From: CBDFKK01 sp965248815
GTDB taxonomy: Bacteria > Pseudomonadota > Alphaproteobacteria > SMXP01
Assembly: GCA_965248815.1 (NCBI GenBank)
Contig: CBDFKK010000008.1
Location: 1,736,001 to 1,800,000 of the forward strand
DNA: 64,000 nt
Direction of reading: 5' to 3'
Part shown: positions 34,569 to 42,525 of the stretch, in pieces
Layout of the letters: the number at the start of each line of letters is the position of its first letter
How positions within the stretch are numbered: the stretch's first letter is position 1
The notes under the pieces: generated by a model
Told to the model about the DNA's origin: nothing
What the model saw: the letters and a program-made list of their open reading frames with translations, nothing else
The model's database searches: none
Position numbers and translations under genes: made by a program

Positions 34569-35789
34569 ATGACGTCAAATAGCACGATTGTCATCGTGGG
34601 TGCGGGGCACGGTGCGGGTCAGGCCGTGGTTAGTCTCAGGGCGGGTGGATTTGACGGTCGACTGATATTGATCGGCGAAGAACCCTATGTACCTTATCAG
34701 CGGCCGCCACTATCCAAAAAATTCTTGTCGGGCGAACTTGAGGTTGACCGGCTCTATTTCAAGCCAACGGATTTCTATTCGGACAAGAACGTTGAATTAA
34801 TGCTGAGCGCAAGGGTTACCGAGATTGTCCCCAGCCAGCATTACGTCAAATTGCATGACGGGCGCGAAGTTCGCTACGACAAACTCCTGCTGATGACGGG
34901 ATCACGCGTGCGCGAACTCGACGCGCCCGGCACAGACCTTCCAGGCGTATTTTATCTTCGCAGCATAGATGACGTTGAAGGGATCCGCGAACATTTTGCG
35001 CCTAAAGCCAAACTTGTGGTTGTGGGCGGCGGGTATATTGGACTCGAGGTGGCTGCGGTCGCCGTCAAAAGTGGACTCGACGTAACCGTACTCGAAGCGG
35101 CAAACCGCTTGATGCCACGGGTGGTAGGTGATGAGATCGCCGAGTTTTTTCTGCAGATGCACAAGCAAGAAGGCGTAAAAATAGAAACGGGCAAAATGGT
35201 GTCCGGCTTTGAAGGGCGCGGCAAACTCAAGCGTGTCATTTGCTCCGACGGCACTCACTACGATGCCGATGTTGCCGTAATCGGTGTGGGCATCCTTCCC
35301 AATCAAGAGTTGGCCGAAAGCGCCGGCCTGACAGTAGATAACGGTATTTTCGTTGACGAGTTGTGCCAAACAAGTGAACAAGACATTCTTGCCGCAGGCG
35401 ACTGCACCAATCATCCCAATGCCTTGTTAGGGACCCGGCTTCGGTTAGAGTCCGTGCACAATGCGTTGGAGCAAGCGAAGACGGCAGCAGCTTCCCTCTG
35501 CGGGACTCCGAAAGAATACGCACAAGTACCTTGGTTTTGGTCCGACCAATACAATGTCAAATTCCAAATTGCGGGACTAAGCCAAGGTCACGACGAGGTT
35601 GTCCTTCGCGGCGATTCGGCAAAGCGAAAGTTCGCCGCCTTTTATTTGAGGGATGGCGTGCTGATTGCGGTCGATGCAATCAATGCAGCGCAGGAATACA
35701 TGGCGTCACGGAAATTGATTGCTCAAAAGGCGAAAATTGCCCCGGATCGATTGGCAGACACGACTATTCCCATGAAAGAGATGACCTAG
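34569..35789 (+). CDS. NAD(P)H-dependent ferredoxin reductase (putidaredoxin-reductase type)
   Basis: A 406-residue FAD protein that moves electrons from NAD(P)H to a [2Fe-2S] ferredoxin. The FAD Rossmann motif (VIVGAGHGAGQAVVSLR), PYVPYQRPPLSKKFLSG, the NAD Rossmann motif (LVVVGGGYIGLEVAAVA), AAGDCTNHPN and the C-terminal VPWFWSDQYNVKFQIAG place it with putidaredoxin/rhodocoxin reductases. The ATG at 34569 has a perfect AAAGGAGG 4-5 nt upstream; the frame is open further left over tsaE but without support. Its likely partner, the ferredoxin, follows after a palindromic repeat. Confidence 0.93.
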   Translation: MTSNSTIVIVGAGHGAGQAVVSLRAGGFDGRLILIGEEPYVPYQRPPLSKKFLSGELEVDRLYFKPTDFYSDKNVELMLSARVTEIVPSQHYVKLHDGREVRYDKLLLMTGSRVRELDAPGTDLPGVFYLRSIDDVEGIREHFAPKAKLVVVGGGYIGLEVAAVAVKSGLDVTVLEAANRLMPRVVGDEIAEFFLQMHKQEGVKIETGKMVSGFEGRGKLKRVICSDGTHYDADVAVIGVGILPNQELAESAGLTVDNGIFVDELCQTSEQDILAAGDCTNHPNALLGTRLRLESVHNALEQAKTAAASLCGTPKEYAQVPWFWSDQYNVKFQIAGLSQGHDEVVLRGDSAKRKFAAFYLRDGVLIAVDAINAAQEYMASRKLIAQKAKIAPDRLADTTIPMKEMT

Positions 35790-35886
35790 AGCAAGTCCAA
35801 GATTCATTGAATTATGGACCTGTTCTAGATTTTTTATATGGTCGCGTTTTCGGATGGAAAACCGGACCCACTTTTCCTGAAAACGC
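35786..35886. repeat. Composite palindromic intergenic repeat
   Basis: Two palindromes in tandem fill the gap between the reductase and ferredoxin genes. The first (35786-35828) has 13-bp arms CTAGAGCAAGTCC / GGACCTGTTCTAG with two mismatches. The second (35844-35886) has nested perfect arms GCGTTTTC / GAAAACGC outside and GGAAAA / TTTTCC inside, around ccggacccac. The AAAGTGGG-CCGG-TTTTCC core resembles repeats widespread between genes of Hyphomicrobiales. It begins at the reductase stop codon and may act as a terminator or mRNA stabiliser. Confidence 0.75.
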
Positions 35887-35910
35887 TTTAGGCCCAAACA
35901 GGACACACGA

Positions 35911-36231
35911 ATGGCGAAAATTACCTATATCGAATTTGACGGCAGCGAGCATGTCGTTGAAGTGGCCAAGGGCCTGAGCGTCATGGAAGGCGCGATGAAG
36001 AATATGATTCCAGGAATTGATGCTGATTGCGGCGGCGCATGCGCATGTGCCACGTGCCACGTTTATATAGACAACGCTTGGCAAGAAAAACTGGAAGCGG
36101 CGACGGAAATGGAGCTCAGCATGCTCGACTTTGCCGATAACGTTGAAGACAACAGCCGGTTATCATGCCAAATCCCGGTGACCGGCGATTTGGACGGACT
36201 TATCGTGCGCACGCCCGAGTCGCAATATTAA
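35911..36231 (+). CDS. [2Fe-2S] ferredoxin (adrenodoxin/putidaredoxin type)
   Basis: A 106-residue vertebrate-type ferredoxin. The cluster ligands are Cys40, Cys46, Cys49 (C-X5-C-X2-C in DCGGACACATCHVYI) and Cys86 (RLSCQIP); Cys44 is extra. The acidic partner-binding helix is MLDFADNVEDNSR. It lies 121 bp after a matching reductase, so the two form a redox pair serving a cytochrome P450, a hydroxylase or Fe-S assembly; no such client is nearby, so its role is open. Confidence 0.94.
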   Translation: MAKITYIEFDGSEHVVEVAKGLSVMEGAMKNMIPGIDADCGGACACATCHVYIDNAWQEKLEAATEMELSMLDFADNVEDNSRLSCQIPVTGDLDGLIVRTPESQY

Positions 36232-36279
36232 TTAATGCGTGAAACGAGAATCTCGCGTTAGAGCGGCGCGCTGAGCAAC

Positions 36280-38031
36280 TTACTCGGCAGCTGCTTTTTT
36301 CTTGCGAGCGCGTTTAGCGCGTGCGCGTTTTACCGGCGCCGGCAAGTGGAACGACACTTTCGTTCCGACCTTGGGAGTCGATTCAAGGGCGACCCAGCCG
36401 CCATGCAATTCCACAAAACTTCGCACCAGTGCAAGACCTAAACCCGGTCCACGCCGCCTGCCTGCCGTTCCCCGGCTTTCAAAGCGGTCGAACACCGAGG
36501 GCTGATCCTCAGGCGCAATACCCATGCCCGTGTCGCTGACCCAGATACAAACATCGCTATCGGACCGCTCCGCACCTAGCGTCACGACGCCTCCGGCGCC
36601 CGTGAATGAAATCGCGTTCGACAAAAGGTTGAAAACGATTTGGCGAAGTCTTCGTTCGTCGACCTTGATGGATCCGATCTTTGAGTCCACTTCGAGCTTA
36701 ATCGTGATGTTAGCGTCGACCGCGCGGCCTAACGCCAACTCACGCGTGTTCGAAAGGGTCGCATGCAAATTCGTTGTCGACAATTCAAGAGACATGACGC
36801 CCGCTTCGATACGCGCGAGATCCAAAATGTCATCCATCAAGACCATGAGTTGGTTCGATGCTTCTAAAATCGCATTTGAGTATTCGTGCTGTTGTTCGTT
36901 GAGGTCTCCGACCATTTCCTTTTGCAACATTTCGGAAAAGCCTTTGACCGTCGTAAGCGGTGTGCGCAACTGATATGATACGTGAGAAATGAATTCAGAC
37001 TTCAAACGATCCGCCGCTTCCAAGGCTTCGTTGCGATCGCGCAGCGCTTGGGTAATGCGCGTGGTGTCCGTGACGTCTAGAAACGTCAAGAGTGTCGCTC
37101 CGTTGGGCAAGGGCAAAATAGCGTACTCGATTTGCGTGCTGTCACGACGTTCCAACCGGCCCGTCAATCTGTGACGCTGCTCGCTAAACGATGTTATGCG
37201 CTCGGCCATGCGGCGCCACTCTTGGTCATCGTCAAATAAAGGCCGGCACCATTCCACGACGGCGGTAAAGTGAGGCTGCTCCTCGAGTTTATCCTCCTCC
37301 AAGCGCCAAATATCATTAAACGACTTGTTGTGAAGTTCAAGTTTTCCGTCACTACCAAAGACAGCAACGCCTTCGCTCAAATTATCTAGCGTTGCGCGCT
37401 GCACTTTCGTCAGTGTGTTGAGTGACGACTCTAGACGGAAACGATCGGTGACATCTTCATACAGAAAGAGCAAGCCGCCCATAGGATGAGGCTGGCACGC
37501 AACGCGCAAATGACGCGAATCCGGCAGGTGCCAAATCTCGTCGGGCTCCTCGGTTACTTTGGTATAGAGGGCCAGAATTTTTTTCTTCCAAGCTTTGAAA
37601 TCGGCTTGCTCGGGAATCAATCTGTTTTCACGGAGCCGGTCTAGAATCTCGCCATGACTAGGCTGTGTATCCAGCCAGGCCGAGTCAAAATTCCACAGGC
37701 GCGCATAAGCCTGATTGTAAAATTGAATTTTCTTGTCGGGCCCGAAAATCGATACAGCGGTCGCCAACTTGTCTAGTGTTTGGGCTTGAGCATCAATGTG
37801 GCGCTGGAGTTCTTTTTCCGCAGCGTCCTTGCCGGTAACATCGAGCGCCATGCCGACATAGCCGTTGTCATGTGGCATTTCGATAATTTCAAATGCGCGT
37901 CGCTGGCCGTTGACAACGATGTAATGCTTTTCTTTCTGCGTTTCGCCCGATTGCCCGACCCGGTCGGTGAGCGCCTTGGTGCCTGAATCCAGCTTAGCCG
38001 CAAGTGCAACCGCTTCGGTGGGGCTCCCCAA
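36280..38031 (-). CDS. divL: DivL-like tyrosine pseudo-kinase, C-terminal part (downstream of in-frame amber)
   Basis: The frame continues from the 38062-39453 gene through an amber codon and ten more sense codons. This part holds tandem PAS domains (about residues 30-330), then a histidine-kinase core. The H-box is FISHVSYQLRTPLTTVKGF: the phospho-acceptor His is replaced by Tyr (codon 36973-36975), as in Caulobacter DivL, which steers CckA-CtrA asymmetry. The N, G1 and G2 boxes (RQIVFNLLSNAISF, VSDTGMGI, GPGLGLALVRSFVELHGG) are intact. The tail is Lys/Arg/Ala-rich. A TTG at 38031 could restart translation, giving a soluble protein of 583 residues. Gene order before ahcY supports DivL. Confidence 0.85.
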   Translation of the reverse strand: MGSPTEAVALAAKLDSGTKALTDRVGQSGETQKEKHYIVVNGQRRAFEIIEMPHDNGYVGMALDVTGKDAAEKELQRHIDAQAQTLDKLATAVSIFGPDKKIQFYNQAYARLWNFDSAWLDTQPSHGEILDRLRENRLIPEQADFKAWKKKILALYTKVTEEPDEIWHLPDSRHLRVACQPHPMGGLLFLYEDVTDRFRLESSLNTLTKVQRATLDNLSEGVAVFGSDGKLELHNKSFNDIWRLEEDKLEEQPHFTAVVEWCRPLFDDDQEWRRMAERITSFSEQRHRLTGRLERRDSTQIEYAILPLPNGATLLTFLDVTDTTRITQALRDRNEALEAADRLKSEFISHVSYQLRTPLTTVKGFSEMLQKEMVGDLNEQQHEYSNAILEASNQLMVLMDDILDLARIEAGVMSLELSTTNLHATLSNTRELALGRAVDANITIKLEVDSKIGSIKVDERRLRQIVFNLLSNAISFTGAGGVVTLGAERSDSDVCIWVSDTGMGIAPEDQPSVFDRFESRGTAGRRRGPGLGLALVRSFVELHGGWVALESTPKVGTKVSFHLPAPVKRARAKRARKKKAAAE

Positions 38032-38061
38032 GTCGACAGCGTTGGAATAGGCGTTGTTGAC

Positions 38062-39453
38062 CTAGCTCAATTTCTTTTCATGATTGCGCCGCCATACGGG
38101 GAAGGGGGCTGCATCCAAGAACGTTCTGAGCTGTGAACTTTCATCACTGAGCTGAGCAAGCTTCTCCCTAAGGCCGCCGACGCTTCGGGTCTTCGATGTA
38201 ATGTCAGTCAGCCAGATGACCGCCTGAGCGCCCGCCGGTCGGCCCTCAACTTCTATTTCACGGCCGTTAAAGCCTTTGACGATGAGAGAGAAGCCGTTGC
38301 CATTCCAACGAAGATTTTGAATGGCCTCAATTAAGTTGGGCGCAGCACTTTGTACGGTTTCGTCGTCCGGCAAAAACGATGACACTGAGTCGCCGGGTTC
38401 GACGGCCTGGGTGGCAAGACCCGATAGAATATTCTCGACCGGAGTCGAGCCTGCAGATCCTTCCGCATAGGTCAGTAAGGTTGCAAGGGTCGTGGGGTTG
38501 CCCAACACTTTCGGACGGCCCCAGCCTTCGGCGGGGACGTCAGAATCCTCATCCCAAACGATCACAAGATCGGGTTGGGCATTGAAAATAGTTTCCGCGC
38601 GATCAAGCTTTGACTCAAGGACGGCGAACCGCGATCGCCATTGCCCCGCTGTCGCACGCAAGGATCGGCTCATGCGTGCCGCCAAAAGCGCCATCGCAAT
38701 TGCTAGGGAGACGGCGCCAAGCGTCGTGAGAAGACTAAACAGAGCAAACGGCGAACTCTCATCCGCGATTGCGCTACCTGCCACTTGGTCTTGCGCCGAG
38801 TCCTGGCCGCCAAATTCGTCAGCTTCGTCGTCGGTTGCAACCTCTTCATCATCAGAAAACAAAGAGCCGTTACCAAGGACCTCCGCGGGCGCCGGAACGA
38901 CTGGCTCTGTGCTGTCTTCGACGTCCGTTGCTAACGCTTCAGATTCAACGCTCGACCCAAACACATCAGAGTCCAGTTCAAGATCACCTGCTGCCTCCAG
39001 ACCGTCGGTTTGCTCTATATCAACCGACTCTTCGATTGGCGCCAGAACCTCAAGTCCGTCAGCCTCGTCAGTCGCCGCCTCAGTCTCAGCTTCGTCGATC
39101 GACCCGGTGGGCTGACTAGTAGCATCAAATTCTTGCTCGGCGTCTTCACTTTCGATTGAAAGTTCCCACCACGCAGGACCCGTGTTTTCGGTGGTCTCTC
39201 CTGTCTCGCTGGTCTCGCTGGTCGAGCCTCGGAGACTGTCGATCACGGCGTCCGCGTCGGGCGCCGCTTCCCACGGCGGGTCGTCTGTTTGTTCGTCGAC
39301 TTGAGCCAGACTTGATCCGGCCCCAGCACAGATAATGCCGAGGGCAAAAAACAGAATTTGAAATGAGCGGCGGCCCTGAGACCTGGTCCGCAAGCGGTCG
39401 CACCTGTAGGCCCGCGCCTCACTCTGATCGTGGATGTCCCGGTCTGAACGCAT
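38062..39453 (-). pseudogene. divL: DivL-like protein, N-terminal membrane part ending at in-frame TAG
   Basis: From an ATG at 39453 (GGAG 7 nt upstream) the frame codes 463 residues. There is a first hydrophobic segment (FQILFFALGIICAGAG), an acidic low-complexity periplasmic region of about 190 residues, a second membrane segment (FALFSLLTTLGAVSLAIAMALLAA), and then the start of the PAS region ending at LRTFLDAAPFPVWRRNHEKKLS. The TAG at 38062-38064 stops it where relatives have Trp (LSWVNNAY). The next codons read VNNAYSNAVDLGSPTEAV in the same frame, so this and the downstream gene are one broken divL. A GTG 14 codons upstream (39495) is an alternative start. Confidence 0.85.
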
Positions 39454-39651
39454 GTTGGCGCTCCATTTCAAGCAGCTCCCCGGCCTGGAAGCCACTTGAA
39501 GAGGTCAACAATCAAAGGAAACCGTCGAAGCACTACCGCCCGCTTCGAAACGCCGCATTTCTCGGCCCCTTAGACCCCTAACGAAGCCCAGAATCCCGCC
39601 TCATGTCAACCGGTCTCTTGGCGGTTTAACTGCTCATCACAAGGAAATGAG

Positions 39652-40959
39652 CTAGTACCGATAATGTTCCGGTTTGAAGGGCCCTTCTTGGGGAATACCT
39701 AGATAGTCGGATTGGTCGGTCGTGAGCTCAGTGAGCTTGGCTCCAAGTCGGCCCAAATGAAGGCGTGCGACTTTTTCATCCAAATGTTTAGGCAGAACAT
39801 AGACTTGCTTGGCGTATGAGGAATGGTTCTGCCAGAGCTCGATCTGAGCCAAAACTTGGTTGGTGAACGACGCGCTCATGACGAAACTCGGATGGCCCGT
39901 CGCGCAGCCTAAATTAACCAAGCGGCCCTCGGCCAACAAAATGATCCGCTTGCCGTCCGCGAACTCAACTTCGTCAACTTGCGGCTTAACATTGTGCCAT
40001 TTCATATTGCGCAACGCGTTGACCTGCACCTCGGAATCGAAGTGGCCAATGTTACAGACGATCGCGCGGTCTTTCATGTCGCGCATATGATCGATCGTAA
40101 TGACATCTTTGTTGCCAGTGGCGGTGACGAAAATATCGCCTTCCGATGATGCCTCTTCCATCGTGGTGACTTCAAACCCTTGCATTGAGGCCTGAAGTGC
40201 ACAAATGGGATCGATCTCAGTGACCTTGACGCGCGCTCCTTGGCTGCGCAGCGATTGCGCCGAACCCTTGCCGACATCGCCAAAGCCGCAGACGACGGCG
40301 ATTTTGCCAGCGACCATAACGTCAGTAGCGCGCTTGATGCCGTCAACAAGACTCTCGCGACAGCCGTAAAGGTTGTCGAATTTTGATTTCGTGACCGAGT
40401 CATTCACATTGATCGCAGGAACACCAAGCGTGCCCGCTTTGGCCATATCGTAAAGTCGTACGACGCCCGTTGTCGTTTCCTCCGACAGTCCCACAACGTC
40501 ATCAAGCAGGTTCGGATATTTTTCGTGCATTAGTTGCGTGAGATCGCCGCCGTCATCGAGCAGCAAATTCGGATGCCATCTGCCGGGCCCTTCAATTGTT
40601 TGCTCAACGCACCACCAATATTCCTCTTCGGTTTCGCCCTTCCAAGCAAATACCGGAATGCCAGTAGCGGCAATGGCAGAAGCGGCATGATCCTGCGTCG
40701 AAAAGATGTTGCAGGACGACCATCTGATTTCGGCGCCTAAGTGAGCCAGGGTTTCGATCAGCACGGCAGTTTGAATGGTCATATGAAGGCAACCGGTGAT
40801 CCGTGCTCCTTTGAGGGGCTGCTTGGAGCCATATTCATGGCGCAATGCCATCAACCCCGGCATTTCGGTTTCCGCAATAGCGATTTCTTTGCGGCCCCAA
40901 TCGGCGAGGGAGAGGTCGGCAACTTTGAAGTCTTGCTGATCAGGCGCGGCGGCGGTCAT
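39652..40959 (-). CDS. ahcY: Adenosylhomocysteinase
   Basis: Hydrolyses S-adenosylhomocysteine to adenosine and homocysteine, keeping methylation running. The 435-residue protein has CLHMTIQTAVLIETL, SSCNIFSTQDHAASAIA, VNDSVTKSKFDNLYGCRES with the catalytic Lys-Asp, the NAD site VCGFGDVGKGSAQSLR, GCATGHPSFVMSASF and the C-terminal KPEHYRY. The ATG at 40959 has AAAGGAG 9 nt upstream; the frame is open to 41061 without support. A perfect palindrome upstream (41063-41082) may be its operator. Confidence 0.97.
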   Translation of the reverse strand: MTAAAPDQQDFKVADLSLADWGRKEIAIAETEMPGLMALRHEYGSKQPLKGARITGCLHMTIQTAVLIETLAHLGAEIRWSSCNIFSTQDHAASAIAATGIPVFAWKGETEEEYWWCVEQTIEGPGRWHPNLLLDDGGDLTQLMHEKYPNLLDDVVGLSEETTTGVVRLYDMAKAGTLGVPAINVNDSVTKSKFDNLYGCRESLVDGIKRATDVMVAGKIAVVCGFGDVGKGSAQSLRSQGARVKVTEIDPICALQASMQGFEVTTMEEASSEGDIFVTATGNKDVITIDHMRDMKDRAIVCNIGHFDSEVQVNALRNMKWHNVKPQVDEVEFADGKRIILLAEGRLVNLGCATGHPSFVMSASFTNQVLAQIELWQNHSSYAKQVYVLPKHLDEKVARLHLGRLGAKLTELTTDQSDYLGIPQEGPFKPEHYRY

Positions 40960-41062
40960 GAGCAAACGCTCCTTTGCACAAATAAAAAAGCACCATGGCG
41001 GGCAGCGCCGATGGCTCCTAAGGGCGCTTATATAACAGTGGCCTCCAGCGGGCACAAGCACT

Positions 41063-41082
41063 ATATAAAGAAATCTTTATAT
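41063..41082. promoter_or_regulatory. Operator-like perfect palindrome upstream of ahcY
   Basis: Perfect 8-bp arms ATATAAAG / CTTTATAT surround a 4-nt centre, about 104 bp upstream of the ahcY start and just downstream (by transcription) of the HPr gene. It has the size and AT-rich form of ArsR-family operators. SahR, an ArsR-family regulator of SAH/methionine genes in proteobacteria, is a reasonable candidate, but that link is inferred. Confidence 0.5.
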
Positions 41083-41176
41083 CTAAAGATCCCGGCAGAA
41101 AAAACCAATTAATACAATGGCTTTTGATTTTGCCCGTCCGCGATAATCCTCCGAATCACGGCAGCGAAGAGCCCGC

Positions 41177-41458
41177 TCAGGCATCGAGGAAATTGTCCCG
41201 CACCAAGTTCGTCAGCGCCTCGAGAGCTTCGGCGGCTTCCGGACCGCTAGTTTGAATTTCGATCTCCGTTCCAAAACTCGCTCCGAGCATTAGGAGCCCC
41301 ATAATGGACGTGCCTTCGACCATGTTGCCTTCTCGCGAGACCATAATTTGAGCTTTGAATTGTGCAGCGCAGGCAACGAATCGCGCGGACGCGCGCGCGT
41401 GTAAACCTTTTGGATTGTGAATCGTCAGCGTTCGCGAGAAGGACGCGGCATCAGACAC
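41177..41458 (-). CDS. ptsH: HPr phosphocarrier of the nitrogen-related PTS
   Basis: A 93-residue HPr. The phosphorylation site is His20 in NPKGLHARASARFV, and the regulatory serine for HPr kinase is Ser51 in EGTSIMGLLMLGAS. It relays phosphate from enzyme I to EIIA proteins. It is followed upstream on the same strand by a Man-type EIIA and HprK, the classical alphaproteobacterial set linked to ChvG/ChvI. Confidence 0.95.
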   Translation of the reverse strand: MSDAASFSRTLTIHNPKGLHARASARFVACAAQFKAQIMVSREGNMVEGTSIMGLLMLGASFGTEIEIQTSGPEAAEALEALTNLVRDNFLDA

Positions 41459-41514
41459 AAGTCAGACCAACCCATTCTTTTCTTCGAGACCCGCAAAGAA
41501 AACACCGGCCCGCA

Positions 41515-41922
41515 TTACTTACCGTCTCCTGCCAATACATGAGACGCAATGCTGATATATTTACGCCCCGCTTCTTGAGCTTGTTCAACGGCGTCAGCAA
41601 GCGAACTACCATCTCGAACACTTGCCAGACGAATGAGCATGGGCAAATTTATGCCCGCGATGACTTCAACTTTGCCCTTATCCAAAATTGAAATGGACAA
41701 ATTGGACGGCGTACCGCCGAACATGTCCGTGAGCACGATCACGCCATCTCCCGTGTCTACGGCCTTCACGCCTTGCACAATGTCTTCGCGGCGCTTTTCC
41801 ATATCGTCATCAGGACCGATACAGATGGCGCGCAAATTTTCCTGTGGCCCAACTACATGTTCGGCCGCCGATACAAATTCTTCGGCCAACCGTCCATGCG
41901 TAACAAGAACAAGGCCAATCAT
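41515..41922 (-). CDS. PTS EIIA component, mannose (Man) family
   Basis: A 135-residue EIIA-Man domain with active-site His9 in MIGLVLVTHGRLAEEF, GVIVLTDMFGGTPSNLS and EVIAGINLPMLIRLAS. No permease IIB, IIC or IID domains are nearby, so it is regulatory rather than for sugar uptake, as in other alphaproteobacteria where HPr, this EIIA and EIIA-Ntr form a signalling relay. It lies between hprK and the HPr gene. Confidence 0.94.
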   Translation of the reverse strand: MIGLVLVTHGRLAEEFVSAAEHVVGPQENLRAICIGPDDDMEKRREDIVQGVKAVDTGDGVIVLTDMFGGTPSNLSISILDKGKVEVIAGINLPMLIRLASVRDGSSLADAVEQAQEAGRKYISIASHVLAGDGK

Positions 41923-42034
41923 AAAGGAATCCTATCCGTCTTAGGCATTCCGTGGCATCTGGTCAACATAGCGAACTTTATCTCATGGCCCGTGACCGGG
42001 ACGCAACGCAGAACTTCTATGGCCGGTATTTCAG

Positions 42035-42523
42035 TCACGCCGGTCGTCTCTTTTCATGCGCATTGCGCGATTGTTCATTATGAATCATGGCGACTTTGGC
42101 AACTGCGGACGACTCAAACGGCGCAAGCGCAAAGAGCGGTATCTCCGCCATTCCCGATTCAAAGTCTATTTCTAGCCAGCGCGGTTCCGGCAAACGGGGA
42201 ACTTCCGCCGCCTCGACTAAGTCGAATGCAACACTAACGCCGATGCGCTCAAATGCCGGCAGTTCGATTATCCCAACTCCGCGCACTTCTATTTTACCTA
42301 ACATTGCTGAGGGGGCGACTGCATCCACCGCATTACCCGAACGCCGGACACTGACATAGTCATCGGCAACCAGGCGCGCGCGCTCCGGACCCAAATCATA
42401 AATAAGACGAAGCGCCAAGTCTGACTTTCCGCAACCCGACGGGCCTTGCAACAGAACTCCCGACCACTGATCTGTCAATGCCTTAAGTGCGACGCAAGTG
42501 GCATGCAATAGCGGATCCGTCAT
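42035..42523 (-). CDS. hprK: HPr kinase/phosphorylase, short alphaproteobacterial form
   Basis: A 162-residue protein comprising only the catalytic domain, about half the length of the Bacillus enzyme. The P-loop is GPSGCGKSD (residues 27-35), and ARLVADDYVSVRR plus the HprK signature region KIEVRGVGIIELP are present. It would phosphorylate Ser51 of the HPr encoded nearby. It starts 2 bp after the chvG stop, so it is probably translated from the chvI-chvG transcript. RapZ, which often follows it in this class, is absent. Confidence 0.93.
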   Translation of the reverse strand: MTDPLLHATCVALKALTDQWSGVLLQGPSGCGKSDLALRLIYDLGPERARLVADDYVSVRRSGNAVDAVAPSAMLGKIEVRGVGIIELPAFERIGVSVAFDLVEAAEVPRLPEPRWLEIDFESGMAEIPLFALAPFESSAVAKVAMIHNEQSRNAHEKRRPA

Positions 42524-42525
42524 CT

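Noticed and set aside
36232..36279. Terminator between ferredoxin and divL (CGAG-AAT-CTCG)
   Set aside because: The stem is only 4 bp and no T-run follows on either strand.
40960..41176. SAH or SAM riboswitch in the ahcY leader
   Set aside because: I searched for the conserved cores and did not find them; only the short palindrome stands out.
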